A stretch of 64,000 nucleotides of DNA from positions 248,001 to 312,000 of the forward strand of contig NZ_LAJG01000021.1 in the NCBI RefSeq assembly GCF_000970455.1, written 5' to 3'. Positions within the stretch are counted from its first letter, which is position 1. Every line of letters starts with the position of its first letter. Made by a program: the position numbers and the translations under genes. The stretch is from Devosia soli (GTDB taxonomy: Bacteria > Pseudomonadota > Alphaproteobacteria > Rhizobiales > Devosiaceae). The notes under the pieces were generated by a model. It was given only the letters and a program-made list of their open reading frames with translations. It had not been told where the DNA came from and did no database searches. Shown one piece after another: positions 9,167 through 17,412 of this stretch.

Positions 9167-10389
9167 CAGCTGCGGGCCTTCTTGTTGCGGGCAGCCCAGG
9201 TCTTGAGGCGGAGGCCATTGAGGCGGATGAAGCCGGCCGCGTCCTTATGATCATAGGCCACGGCGCCTTCTTCGAAGGTTACGAGGTCCATCGAATAGAG
9301 CGAATTGGCCGAGGCGCGCGCGATCACCGAAGCGGAGCCCTTGTAGAGCTTCACGGTCACTTCGCCGGACACATATTCCTGGCTCTTGTCGATCAGCGCC
9401 TGCAGCATTTCGCGTTCGGGCGAGAACCAGAAGCCGTTATAGATCAGCTCGGCATATTTGGGCATCAGCTCATCCTTGAGGTGAGCCTCGCCGCGATCGA
9501 GCGTGATCGACTCGATCCCGCGGTGGGCAACGAGGAGGATCGTACCGCCGGGGGTTTCATAGAGCCCGCGCGATTTCATGCCGACGAAGCGGTTCTCGAC
9601 GAGATCGAGACGGCCGACGCCATGCTTGCCGCCGAGCTCGTTGAGCTTGGTCAGGAGCGCCGCCGGAGAAAGCTTTTCGCCATTGATCGAAACCGGGTCG
9701 CCCTTTTCGTAGCCGATGGTGATGATCTCGGCTTCGTTTGGCGCCTTTTCCGGGTCGACCGTGCGCTGGGCGACGTAGTCGGGGGCGGGCACGGCGGGAT
9801 CCTCGAGCACCATGCCCTCGGAGGAGGTGTGCAGAAGGTTCGCGTCGACCGAGAACGGCGCCTCACCGCGCTTGTCCTTGGCGATAGGGATCTGGTTGCG
9901 CTCGGCATATTCAAGAAGCGCCGTGCGGCTGCGTAGGTCCCATTCACGCCATGGCGCGATGACCTTGATCGATGGGTCGAGGGCATTGGCGGTCAGTTCG
10001 AACCGCACCTGGTCATTGCCCTTGCCGGTGGCGCCGTGGGAGATGGCATCGGCGCCGGTTTCCTGCGCGATTTCCACCAGTCGCTTGGCGATCAGCGGAC
10101 GGGCAATCGATGTCCCGAGCAGATACTGGCCTTCATAGACGGTATTGGCGCGGAACATGGGGAAGACGAAATCGCGCACGAATTCTTCGCGCAGGTCTTC
10201 GATGCGAATATCCTTGATACCGAACATCTCGGCCTTCTTCCGCGCCGGCTCGAGCTCTTCGCCTTGGCCCAGATCGGCGGTGAAGGTCACCACTTCGCAG
10301 TTATAGGTTTCCTGCAGCCATTTGAGGATGATGGAGGTGTCGAGGCCGCCCGAATAGGCCAGCACGACTTTCTTGATTTCGTTCGCCAT
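9166..10389 (-). CDS. argG: Argininosuccinate synthase
   Basis: A 407-residue cytoplasmic enzyme that joins citrulline and aspartate using ATP, the penultimate step of arginine synthesis. The PP-loop [12 protein letters not shown] is at about residues 10-21; [16 protein letters not shown] and APWREWDL are further family signatures. Length is normal. It is divergent from an Lrp/AsnC regulator, with a palindromic candidate operator between them, and is followed without a gap by a CPT-like kinase gene. Confidence 0.98.
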   Translation of the reverse strand: MANEIKKVVLAYSGGLDTSIILKWLQETYNCEVVTFTADLGQGEELEPARKKAEMFGIKDIRIEDLREEFVRDFVFPMFRANTVYEGQYLLGTSIARPLIAKRLVEIAQETGADAISHGATGKGNDQVRFELTANALDPSIKVIAPWREWDLRSRTALLEYAERNQIPIAKDKRGEAPFSVDANLLHTSSEGMVLEDPAVPAPDYVAQRTVDPEKAPNEAEIITIGYEKGDPVSINGEKLSPAALLTKLNELGGKHGVGRLDLVENRFVGMKSRGLYETPGGTILLVAHRGIESITLDRGEAHLKDELMPKYAELIYNGFWFSPEREMLQALIDKSQEYVSGEVTVKLYKGSASVIARASANSLYSMDLVTFEEGAVAYDHKDAAGFIRLNGLRLKTWAARNKKARS

Positions 10390-10473
10390 GGTGTCGTCCC
10401 AAGATTTGATGGTGACAGGATAGTCCAGCTATCGCGCAATAGTCTTGCGATCATCGCGTGATTTTGGCAGTGT

Positions 10474-10490
10474 TTGGCATATCATGCCAA
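10474..10490. promoter_or_regulatory. Palindromic operator candidate between argG and lrp
   Basis: TTGGCATATCATGCCAA is an inverted repeat with perfect 7-bp arms and a 3-base centre. A second half-site, TTTTGGCA, lies ten bases before it. It is 24 bases upstream of the regulator's ATG, a usual position for autorepression by Lrp/AsnC proteins, and could also affect argG. Confidence 0.5.
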
Positions 10491-10514
10491 TTTAGAGGCC
10501 AGAAAACATACAAA

Positions 10515-10979
10515 ATGCCAGAAGCGCTGGATGCCGTCGACCGTCGCATATTGAAAGCATTGCAGCGCAATGGGCGCATGTCCAATGTCGAATTGGCGAA
10601 CGAGGTCGGCCTTTCGCCTTCGCCCTGCTTGCGACGGGTGAAGCTCCTCGAGGACACGGGCGTCATCGATCAATATGTCGCCGTGCTCGATGGCTCGAAA
10701 CTCGGGCTTGGCCTCACGGTCTTTGCTCGCATCTGGTTCAAGACCCAGGACGCGGAAACAACCAACCAGTTCGCCGAAACGGTCCGGAAATATCCCGAAG
10801 TTGCCGAATGCTATCTGACGACTGGGGAGTGCGACGCCATCATGCGTATCGTGACCACCGACCTTCATGCCTACTGGCGCTTTCAGTCGGACCATCTGAT
10901 GCGCATCCCAAGCGTGCAAAGCGTCAAGACGGACGTGCCGATGGAAACGATCAAGCGCAGTTTCGAGCTGCCGGTTTAG
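10515..10979 (+). CDS. Lrp/AsnC family transcriptional regulator
   Basis: A 154-residue regulator. The N-terminal winged helix-turn-helix is LDAVDRRILKALQRNGRMSNVELANEVGLSPSPCLRRVKLLE, and a C-terminal RAM/ACT-like effector domain follows (VTTDLHAYWRFQSDHLM). I chose the ATG at 10515 because homologues begin with a short M-x-L-D-x-x-D-R-x-I-L lead; an upstream in-frame start would overlap the palindrome. The LysE-type exporter 57 bases downstream makes an Lrp-controlled amino-acid export unit the natural reading. Confidence 0.93.
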   Translation: MPEALDAVDRRILKALQRNGRMSNVELANEVGLSPSPCLRRVKLLEDTGVIDQYVAVLDGSKLGLGLTVFARIWFKTQDAETTNQFAETVRKYPEVAECYLTTGECDAIMRIVTTDLHAYWRFQSDHLMRIPSVQSVKTDVPMETIKRSFELPV

Positions 10980-11036
10980 TGGGTTGTTGGCCCGATTGGT
11001 TTAGTGCAAGTGTCGGCAGAGCTTTCGAGATACGCC

Positions 11037-11687
11037 ATGCCCGCCTTCATCCCCGATCCTGCCGTCATTCTCGCTTTCGCGTTGGCAACCATCATCCTGG
11101 CGATTACGCCGGGGCCGGACATGGCGCTCCAGCTGAGCCGCGCCATCAATTATGGTCGTGTTCATGGGGTTGCAGCCATGTTTGGCGCGATGGCCGGCAT
11201 TCTGGTGCACACAACGCTTGTCGCGTTCGGTGTTTCTGTTCTGATTATTGCCGCGCCACCGCTGTTTCTGGCTCTCAAGATCATCGGCGCGCTTTATCTG
11301 CTCTGGCTTGCCTATGGCGCCATCGTTCATGGCGGCGGTTTGCGGATTGCCGAGGCGGCGAAGAAGCCGCCGACCGTGCGGCAGAGCTTTGCGACCGGTA
11401 TCGGCATCAACCTTCTCAATCCAAAGGTCGTGCTGTTCTTCGTAACCTTTCTGCCGCAGTTCGTCGAAGCGCATGATCCCAACGCGACGCAGAAACTGTT
11501 TTTCCTCGGCTTCGAGTTCGTGCTGCTGTCCATTCCCCTCGGCCTTGTAACGGTATTGGCGGCCGATTGGCTGGCGGCAGCATTCAAGCGCAGCAAATGG
11601 GTGGAGCGGGCTTTGAACTGGAGTTTTGCGGCGATCTTTACAGCCTTCGCAGCGACGATCCTCACAGCTCAGGCGCGTCACGGATGA
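11037..11687 (+). CDS. LysE/RhtB family amino-acid exporter
   Basis: A 216-residue inner-membrane exporter of amino acids or related metabolites. The N-terminal signature ATIILAITPGPDMALQLSRAINYGRVHGVAAMFGAMAG (about 14-51) and GIGINLLNPKVVLFFVTFLPQFV (about 121-143) are typical LysE/RhtB. Six membrane segments are plausible. A GTG at 11004 would add 11 residues; the ATG at 11037 fits homologue N-termini better. Its stop overlaps the rlmJ start (ATGA). The Lrp/AsnC gene upstream is the likely regulator. Confidence 0.92.
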   Translation: MPAFIPDPAVILAFALATIILAITPGPDMALQLSRAINYGRVHGVAAMFGAMAGILVHTTLVAFGVSVLIIAAPPLFLALKIIGALYLLWLAYGAIVHGGGLRIAEAAKKPPTVRQSFATGIGINLLNPKVVLFFVTFLPQFVEAHDPNATQKLFFLGFEFVLLSIPLGLVTVLAADWLAAAFKRSKWVERALNWSFAAIFTAFAATILTAQARHG

Positions 11688-12532
11688 ACTACCGTCACGT
11701 CTTTCACGCCGGTAATTTTGCCGATGTGGTCAAGCACACAATCCTCGTGCGCATCCTCACCTATTTGATGCGCAAGGATGCCCCGTTCCGCGTCATCGAT
11801 ACCCATGCCGGCGTCGGCCTTTATGATTTGAAGGGCGAGGCCGCAGGAAAAACGGGGGAGTGGGTCGACGGCATCGGACGCCTCTTCGATCGGAATCTTT
11901 CCGCAGCAGCAAGAGACCTCCTCGCGCCCTATCTCGATGCGGTGCAAGCGCAGAACCCTGACGGCGGGCTGCGGCTTTATCCCGGCTCGCCGCTCATTAC
12001 GCGGAATATGCTGCGCTCTCAGGATCGGTTGATGGCGCTCGAGCTCCACCCGACCGACGTCGAAGCGTTGCGAGAAAATTTTGCCGGCGATTTCCAGGTG
12101 CGCGTCACGCACATCGATGGCTGGCAAGCATTGGGAACGCATTTGCCCCCCAAGGAAAAGCGCGGGCTGGTGCTCATCGATCCGCCCTTTGAAGAGCGCA
12201 ACGAATTCGAGCGCATGGTACAAAGCCTTATCAAAGCGCACAAACGCTGGCCGGGTGGGCTCTATGCGCTTTGGTATCCCATCAAGGATCCAGAAGACGT
12301 GGCCGACTTCATCGACATGCTTGAAGAAACCGGCATACGCAAGATCCTGCGGCTCGAGCTGAAAATCCGTGCGCCTTCGCTTCCGCCGCGGCTGCATGGC
12401 ACGGGCATGATCGTCGTCAATCCGCCCTTCGTGCTCGAAGAAGAAATGCGCACGCTGCTGCCCATATTGGCCGAAGTGCTGAGCGATGGCACTAGAAGCC
12501 AATGGTCGATCGATTGGGTCGCCGGTGAATAG
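11684..12532 (+). CDS. rlmJ: 23S rRNA (adenine(2030)-N6)-methyltransferase RlmJ
   Basis: A 282-residue SAM-dependent methyltransferase. The start MNYRHVFHAGNFADVVKHTIL is the diagnostic RlmJ N-terminus; the catalytic D-P-P-[FY] motif appears as LIDPPFEERNEF, and LWYPIKD is another family signature. In E. coli the enzyme makes m6A2030 in 23S rRNA. The ATG at 11684 overlaps the exporter stop, which looks like packing rather than shared function. Confidence 0.95.
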   Translation: MNYRHVFHAGNFADVVKHTILVRILTYLMRKDAPFRVIDTHAGVGLYDLKGEAAGKTGEWVDGIGRLFDRNLSAAARDLLAPYLDAVQAQNPDGGLRLYPGSPLITRNMLRSQDRLMALELHPTDVEALRENFAGDFQVRVTHIDGWQALGTHLPPKEKRGLVLIDPPFEERNEFERMVQSLIKAHKRWPGGLYALWYPIKDPEDVADFIDMLEETGIRKILRLELKIRAPSLPPRLHGTGMIVVNPPFVLEEEMRTLLPILAEVLSDGTRSQWSIDWVAGE

Positions 12533-12602
12533 CGGTCAAACTGCCGCAGGAACGATGGCTGAGACGCGGCGTTTATCGCCATCTTCGATTGGAGCCGCAC
12601 CA

Positions 12603-12761
12603 ATGGACGTCATCCGCATCATCCTGTCGGTCATCATCCCGCCCGTCGGTGTGTTCCTGCAGGTTGGCCTCGGCCTACAGTTCTGGCTCAATATCCTGCT
12701 TACTTTGCTCGGATATTTTCCCGGGTTGATCCATGCTGTCTGGGTGATCCTGCGCAAGTAG
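12603..12761 (+). CDS. Pmp3/YqaE family small membrane protein
   Basis: A 52-residue proteolipid of UPF0057/Pmp3: two membrane helices with the signature IIPPVGVFLQVGLG and a second segment FWLNILLTLLGYFPGLIHAVWVIL. Homologues are stress-induced and modulate membrane potential or cation leak. TTGGAG lies nine bases before the ATG at 12603. It is convergent with the HNH gene, with only one base between the stops. Confidence 0.93.
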   Translation: MDVIRIILSVIIPPVGVFLQVGLGLQFWLNILLTLLGYFPGLIHAVWVILRK

Positions 12762-12762
12762 C

Positions 12763-13140
12763 TCAGTCGCGCGGCTTGCGGCTGGCGCGGCGCTCCTTGG
12801 TCATGCGGGTCGGCGCGTGAAAGCCAGGGCGCTTGGTGCGCACCCAATCGACAAAGGCAGCTATCTCCGGATCGGCCTTGAGGCTTTCAACATCGGCTAG
12901 GCGCTTGGCTAGTTCGGTTTCGGAAAAGCGCGCGTGAATGGCGCTGTGGCAGATCTGGTGGAGTCGCACCGTTCCCTTATGAGTGCCACCCTTGAGGCGC
13001 GGCGTTAGGTGGTGGCGGCTCGATTTGGCATCGGGCGGTATGGGTCGATCGCAGAGCGGACAAACAGGTGGGGCGCGCCTGGCGGCCGCGGCTTCGACTG
13101 CCGCTATCGCTTCCTCGATGCGCCGCGCCGATGGCTTCAT
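12763..13140 (-). CDS. HNH-type nuclease-like protein
   Basis: A 125-residue protein. CPLCDRPIP, RHHLTPRLKGGTHKG and LHQICHSAIH form an HNH-like zinc/metal fold: a CxxC pair, the HH dyad followed by a GG-containing loop, and C-H in the last helix (about 27-70). The C-terminus is strongly basic (TRMTKERRASRKPRD), consistent with nucleic-acid binding. The start overlaps the rlmN stop (TGATG). Single HNH genes of this type are common in alphaproteobacterial chromosomes; substrate and role are not established. Confidence 0.82.
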   Translation of the reverse strand: MKPSARRIEEAIAAVEAAAARRAPPVCPLCDRPIPPDAKSSRHHLTPRLKGGTHKGTVRLHQICHSAIHARFSETELAKRLADVESLKADPEIAAFVDWVRTKRPGFHAPTRMTKERRASRKPRD

Positions 13141-14348
13141 CAGACCCCTGCTAGAGCGTCACGATCCTTCTTGGAAAGACGTTCGCTTTCGCTTTTCAAC
13201 TGGCCGCAGGCAGCAAAGATATCCCGGCCGCGCGGCGTGCGAACGGGCGAGGCATAGCCGGCGCGGTTGACGATATCGGCGAATTTTTCGATCCGGCTCG
13301 AAGGCGAGGTACCATAGTTCGAGCCCGGCCAGGGGTTGAATGGGATCAGGTTGATCTTGGCCGGAATGCCTGCGAGCAGGCGCACCAGCTCGCGCGCTTC
13401 GGCGTCGGAATCGTTAATGCCGTCGAGCATCACATATTCGAAAGTGATTCGGCGGGCATTGGAGAGGCCGGGGTAATTGCGGCAGGCCTCGAGCAATTCC
13501 TTGAGCGGCCACTTCTTGTTTATCGGTACCAGAACGTCGCGCAGATCGTCGCGGACGGCGTGGAGCGAGATGGCGAGCATGACGTCGATTTCGCTGCCGG
13601 TGCGCTCGATATAGGGCACGACGCCCGAGGTCGAGAGCGTGATGCGGCGCTTGCTGATCGACATGCCGTCGCCGGCCGAAGCGATGAGCAGGGCCTGCTT
13701 GACGTTGTCGAAATTATAGAGAGGCTCTCCCATGCCCATCATCACGATATTGGTGATGGCGCGCGATTCCCCACCCGGCACGAGGCCGCCGTCATCGGGG
13801 CGCGAACCGCCGGGAAAATCGCCAAGTCGTTCGCGCGCCATAAGGATCTGCCCCAGGATTTCGCCTGCGGTCAGGTTGCGGACGAGCTTTTGCGTGCCGG
13901 TGTGGCAGAAGGAACAGGTCAGCGTACAACCCACTTGGGACGAAACGCAAAGTGTCCCGCGGTCGGATTCGGGGATATAGACGGTCTCGACCTCGACGGC
14001 CGGAAAATTGGGGTTCTGCGGGTCGCGGAACCGGAATAGCCACTTTCGCGTGCCATCGATCGAGACTTGCTCGGAAACGATTTCCGGACGGTCGAGAATG
14101 AAAGTGTCGGCCAGCTTCTGGCGGACGGGCTTGGCCACATTTGTCATGCGGTCGAAGTCGGTGACGCCGTTGACATAAAGCCAGTTCCAGAGCTGGCTGG
14201 CGCGCATGCGGCCTTCCTTTTCTCCCACGACTTCGTTGCCGATCAGCGCGTCAGCAAGCTGAGCCTTCGAAAGGCCGATAAGCGACGGCCGCGCCGCCGC
14301 CTGGGGGCGGATGGCAGTCGAATGGTCAAGGTTCAGCGCGATGCTCAT
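13140..14348 (-). CDS. rlmN: Dual-specificity 23S rRNA/tRNA adenine-C2 methyltransferase RlmN
   Basis: A 402-residue radical-SAM enzyme that makes m2A in 23S rRNA (A2503) and in some tRNAs. The Fe-S cluster motif is [11 protein letters not shown], and the SAM-binding and product regions [12 protein letters not shown] and [11 protein letters not shown] are present. I use the ATG at 14348 ([10 protein letters not shown]); a longer frame adds 22 unlikely residues. Its stop overlaps the start of the HNH gene, so the two are probably co-translated. Confidence 0.97.
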   Translation of the reverse strand: MSIALNLDHSTAIRPQAAARPSLIGLSKAQLADALIGNEVVGEKEGRMRASQLWNWLYVNGVTDFDRMTNVAKPVRQKLADTFILDRPEIVSEQVSIDGTRKWLFRFRDPQNPNFPAVEVETVYIPESDRGTLCVSSQVGCTLTCSFCHTGTQKLVRNLTAGEILGQILMARERLGDFPGGSRPDDGGLVPGGESRAITNIVMMGMGEPLYNFDNVKQALLIASAGDGMSISKRRITLSTSGVVPYIERTGSEIDVMLAISLHAVRDDLRDVLVPINKKWPLKELLEACRNYPGLSNARRITFEYVMLDGINDSDAEARELVRLLAGIPAKINLIPFNPWPGSNYGTSPSSRIEKFADIVNRAGYASPVRTPRGRDIFAACGQLKSESERLSKKDRDALAGV

Positions 14349-14482
14349 GGCGGCTCGAAAGCTCAGGGATGCGGGAAAACACCGCGGCCAATAGCATATG
14401 GGGACGCAAAACACAAAGTCACGGCCGCGGGAGGCGGAGTTGCGGTGAATGCGGGTAAAGCTGATCAGCTAGAACCGAAGGC

Positions 14483-14983
14483 TCAGCACTCGGCGCCGAT
14501 GGCCTGCTGGGCGGCCGTCGCACCGGACAGCGAATAGTTCTGGATGACCTGCGCGCCCGAGGCATTGGTGCCAATGACAGTGAGAGCCGAGCCCGCGCGG
14601 ATGGCGGCTGCCAGCGCAGCGGATTGACCGGCGTCGTCGAGCCAGGCGGCATCACCCTGGGTAAAGAGCGGAAAATTCTGGCCGCCGACGGTGACGGTCG
14701 CCACCGAACCGGTCTGGAAGGTGTAGCCGGCAACGACGTTGAATTCGTTGGCGACATTTTCCCCCGGCCGGTTGGAAATATAGAGGTAGGCCTCGCCGCC
14801 CGTCGCCGGCTCGCTGGTCTTGGGCTTGGTCATGGCAAAACAGATCGTGCCCGAACCATCATCGGCAGCATAGCTCGACCAATCCCGGAAATCGCCCAGC
14901 ACCCGCGCGGACTGGGCAGATGCCGGAATTGCCGTGGCTAGCACGAGGGCGACGGCGATAGCGGAAGTGTTGCCAAGGGTCAT
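14483..14983 (-). CDS. IalB-family secreted protein (second of tandem pair)
   Basis: A 166-residue protein with a signal peptide (AIAVALVLATAIPASAQS, cleavage after about 24) and an IalB fold (PF06776), named after Bartonella invasion-associated locus B. Two cysteines, one in GTICFAM and the other in the terminal AEC, could form a disulfide in the periplasm. The common core with the neighbour is W-x-x-Y/W...G-x-I-C...K-S-E/T-S-E-P...S-L-S-G-A-T-A-A. In free-living relatives the role is unknown; invasion should not be assumed. It lies 85 bases after the paralogue's stop. Confidence 0.88.
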   Translation of the reverse strand: MTLGNTSAIAVALVLATAIPASAQSARVLGDFRDWSSYAADDGSGTICFAMTKPKTSEPATGGEAYLYISNRPGENVANEFNVVAGYTFQTGSVATVTVGGQNFPLFTQGDAAWLDDAGQSAALAAAIRAGSALTVIGTNASGAQVIQNYSLSGATAAQQAIGAEC

Positions 14984-15068
14984 GGGGAAGGCTCGCAACG
15001 TTGATCGGGCACGGGGCAGGAGCCCGCGCCCTTTATGGTCCAAACATGAAGATCGGGCAAAGCCCAAA

Positions 15069-15590
15069 TCACTTACAGGCGGTGTCGATCGCGTTCATCG
15101 CGGCCGTGGCGCCAGAAAGCGAATAGGTATCCACGGTGTTGGTTCCGCGCTGCGACGTACCGCGCACAACCATCTGGCTTCCCGCCTTGAAGGCAGCGAC
15201 GAAACCGGATTCATCGCCGGTCGAGGCGAGCCATGCGGCCGAACCTTCGGTGACCATCGGATAGGATTTTCCGTCGACCGCAGCGCTGGCATTGGCATTG
15301 GTCGGATTGAACGGATAGCCGATCAGCGTTTGCACCTCGTTCTTGGTGCCCAGGCCTTTGCGATGGATAATCATGAAGTGGATCGGATCGCGATTGGCGC
15401 CAGCCGGTTCGGATTTGGTCGGCGTCGCCGAAATATAGCAAATCTGCCCGCTGGCATCGGTTGCTTGCCAGGCGGTCCAGGAATTGAACGTACCCAGTTC
15501 CGTGGCTTGCTGCGCCTGGGCGGCCGTCGCAAAAGTCACGAGAGCTGATACCGCGAGCCCAAACAGGAGGCCACCGGTCTTTGTCGTCAT
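15069..15590 (-). CDS. IalB-family secreted protein (first of tandem pair)
   Basis: A 173-residue protein with a signal peptide (TGGLLFGLAVSALVTFATAAQAQQ). It shares with the downstream gene the pattern FNSWTAWQATDASGQICYI, KSEPAG, the W in SAAWLASTGDESGF and the ending YSLSGATAAMNAIDTAC. AGAGGAAG sits at a good distance before the ATG at 15590; a longer frame to 15644 is less likely. Both copies keep their cysteine pair and signal peptide, so both look functional. Confidence 0.88.
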   Translation of the reverse strand: MTTKTGGLLFGLAVSALVTFATAAQAQQATELGTFNSWTAWQATDASGQICYISATPTKSEPAGANRDPIHFMIIHRKGLGTKNEVQTLIGYPFNPTNANASAAVDGKSYPMVTEGSAAWLASTGDESGFVAAFKAGSQMVVRGTSQRGTNTVDTYSLSGATAAMNAIDTACK

Positions 15591-15802
15591 TGCCAATCTT
15601 CCTCTTTTAGCTGCCAGTCCGCGGGGGATGCATCCGCCCAGCATGCCGCAAACATGGTTACCAAGCTGTCAAAACGGGTTCGTCTTGCGCAGCCTTTGCG
15701 TCAAATGCTCGGCAAAGGCGGCGGCAATTTGGCATTGCTGCGGCACTGGTCTTCGCTTTGACGCGAGAGGGTTAAAACTGCGCTAACACTTATGTGACGT
15801 GC

Positions 15803-16342
15803 TCAAGCGGCAAGGGGATAGCTTTGTTCGACGACATAGGGCCCGCCGCCGACCAAATCCCGGCTTGAAAAGAGCACGAATCGCGAAACCGAAAAGCTCA
15901 TTGGCTCGAAACGTCCGGCTTCGGCAATGAAGCGGGCCACGTCCATCGCCGTCGTGCCTCTAAGCCTTGCAAGTGTCACGTGCGGCACGAATTTTCGGCC
16001 CTCGGCCGGAAGGCCGGCGCGCTGCAGCATCCGTTCATGGGCCGACTGCAGGCGACTGAGCGCTTCGCTCGGCTCGACCCCGGCATAAAGGGCGCGAGGC
16101 TTGTCGCCACCGAAAGTGCCGAGGTGCGTCAACCGGATCGGAAAGCGCAGGCTCTCGCTCAAATAATCGAGATTATCCGCAACATCATTTGCCGTGGCAT
16201 TATCGACATCGCCGATGAAGCGCAGGGTGATGTGGTAGTTTTCCGGCTCGATCCAGCGCGCTCCATTGAGGCCGCCACGTTTCATGGACAGCAAAAAACC
16301 AATGTCCGACGGGATTTCGAGGCCGGTAAAGAGCCGGGGCAT
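15803..16342 (-). CDS. thpR: RNA 2',3'-cyclic phosphodiesterase ThpR
   Basis: A 179-residue member of the 2H phosphoesterase superfamily (formerly 2'-5' RNA ligase, LigT). The two catalytic H-x-T motifs are HITL (about 39-42) and HVTL (about 124-127). It opens 2',3'-cyclic phosphate RNA ends; the physiological substrate is unknown. The ATG at 16342 gives the N-terminus MPRLFTGLEIP typical of the family; the frame is open 59 codons further upstream but without homology. Confidence 0.94.
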   Translation of the reverse strand: MPRLFTGLEIPSDIGFLLSMKRGGLNGARWIEPENYHITLRFIGDVDNATANDVADNLDYLSESLRFPIRLTHLGTFGGDKPRALYAGVEPSEALSRLQSAHERMLQRAGLPAEGRKFVPHVTLARLRGTTAMDVARFIAEAGRFEPMSFSVSRFVLFSSRDLVGGGPYVVEQSYPLAA

Positions 16343-16538
16343 GGCAGTCCTCCCAGGCAGGAGCGGCGGAAACTTGACGCCAAGCCTAGCACATCGAAGC
16401 GGATCGGCTAGTCCAGATGTCGCAGCCGGGCCTTTTGCCTTGTAAATCATGGGGGCCGACTCCATATTTACCGGCAAGTGGCAAAAGCCAATTGCCCCCG
16501 GCGGTGTTAAGGACCGCATTTTTCCAAGGGAAAGGGAA

Positions 16539-17315
16539 ATGAGAATGGCTGAATATGACCGTCAGACCCTCGGTGCGCGGGCCGGCTCGGCCTTGGCCAT
16601 CGACGAGGGCCTTCGCAGCTACATGCTGCGCGTTTACAATTACATGGGCCTCGGCCTTGTGATCACTGGCCTAGTAGCCTGGTTCGCCGCGGCTGCTGCT
16701 GTTACCAATGATCCGGCCAATGCCGTCGGGCAGCTCGAAAACGGCGCCTATGTCACCCAGTGGGGTGCGCTGCTTTATGGTAGCCCGCTTGCCTGGGTTA
16801 TCATGCTTGCTCCTCTTGCTTTTGTGCTCGTTCTGAGCTTCGGGATCAACAAGCTTTCGACCGCAGCCGCTCAGGGCGTCTTCTGGGCCTTCGCGGCCGT
16901 GATGGGCCTGTCGCTGTCGTCGATCTTCATGGTCTATACCGACGCTTCGATCGCGAAGGTGTTCTTCATCACCGCCGCGACTTTCGGCGCGATGAGCCTT
17001 TACGGTTACACCACCAAGCGCGACCTGACCGGCATGGGCAACTTCCTGATGATGGGTCTGATCGGCCTCGTCATCGCCTCGATCGTGAACATCTTCTTCT
17101 ACAACGGGATGCTCGAATTCATCATCTCGATCGTCGGCGTGCTGATCTTTACCGGTCTGACGGCCTATGACACCCAGAAGATCAAGGAAAGCTATTCGGA
17201 ATCCTATGGTGCCGACGTTCTGACCAAGAACGCCGTCATGGGTGCCCTCTCGCTCTACCTCGACTTCATCAACCTGTTCATGATGCTCCTCCGCCTCTTC
17301 GGCAACCGCGAGTAA
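16539..17315 (+). CDS. Bax inhibitor-1/YccA family membrane protein
   Basis: A 258-residue inner-membrane protein with seven predicted hydrophobic segments. The N-terminus (AEYDRQTLGARAGSALAIDEGLRSYMLRVYNYMGLGL) and the late motif GLTAYDTQKIKESY, with the conserved Asp of the proton/Ca2+-sensing region, are typical of bacterial BI-1. Members act as pH-sensitive Ca2+ leak channels or modulators of FtsH. AAGGGA lies eight bases before the ATG at 16539; a second ATG at 16545 is nearly as good. Confidence 0.94.
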   Translation: MRMAEYDRQTLGARAGSALAIDEGLRSYMLRVYNYMGLGLVITGLVAWFAAAAAVTNDPANAVGQLENGAYVTQWGALLYGSPLAWVIMLAPLAFVLVLSFGINKLSTAAAQGVFWAFAAVMGLSLSSIFMVYTDASIAKVFFITAATFGAMSLYGYTTKRDLTGMGNFLMMGLIGLVIASIVNIFFYNGMLEFIISIVGVLIFTGLTAYDTQKIKESYSESYGADVLTKNAVMGALSLYLDFINLFMMLLRLFGNRE

Positions 17316-17323
17316 TCAGCAGG

Positions 17324-17347
17324 TTCCTTGATCGGGCGATCAAGGAA
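17324..17347 (+). terminator. Hairpin after the BI-1 gene
   Basis: TTCCTTGATC and GATCAAGGAA form a perfect 10-bp stem with a GGGC loop, nine bases after the stop. No U-tract follows, so it may stabilise the 3' end while the next hairpin does the terminating. Confidence 0.5.
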
Positions 17348-17366
17348 AATGGTTGGACGAAAAATC

Positions 17367-17402
17367 GGACCGCAGCTTACAAAGGCTGCGGTCCTTTTCT
17401 TT
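17367..17402 (+). terminator. Rho-independent terminator directly before the GNAT gene
   Basis: GGACCGCAGC and GCTGCGGTCC form a perfect 10-bp stem with an 8-base loop, followed by TTTTCTTT. It lies 10 bases before the next gene's ATG, which is unusual: it must stop BI-1 transcripts but leaves little room for a promoter. Confidence 0.85.
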
Positions 17403-17412
17403 GCGTGCCACC

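Noticed and set aside
15772..15786. TTAA-N7-CTAA, possible CtrA box
   Set aside because: One mismatch and more than 180 bases from the IalB start; too weak to list.
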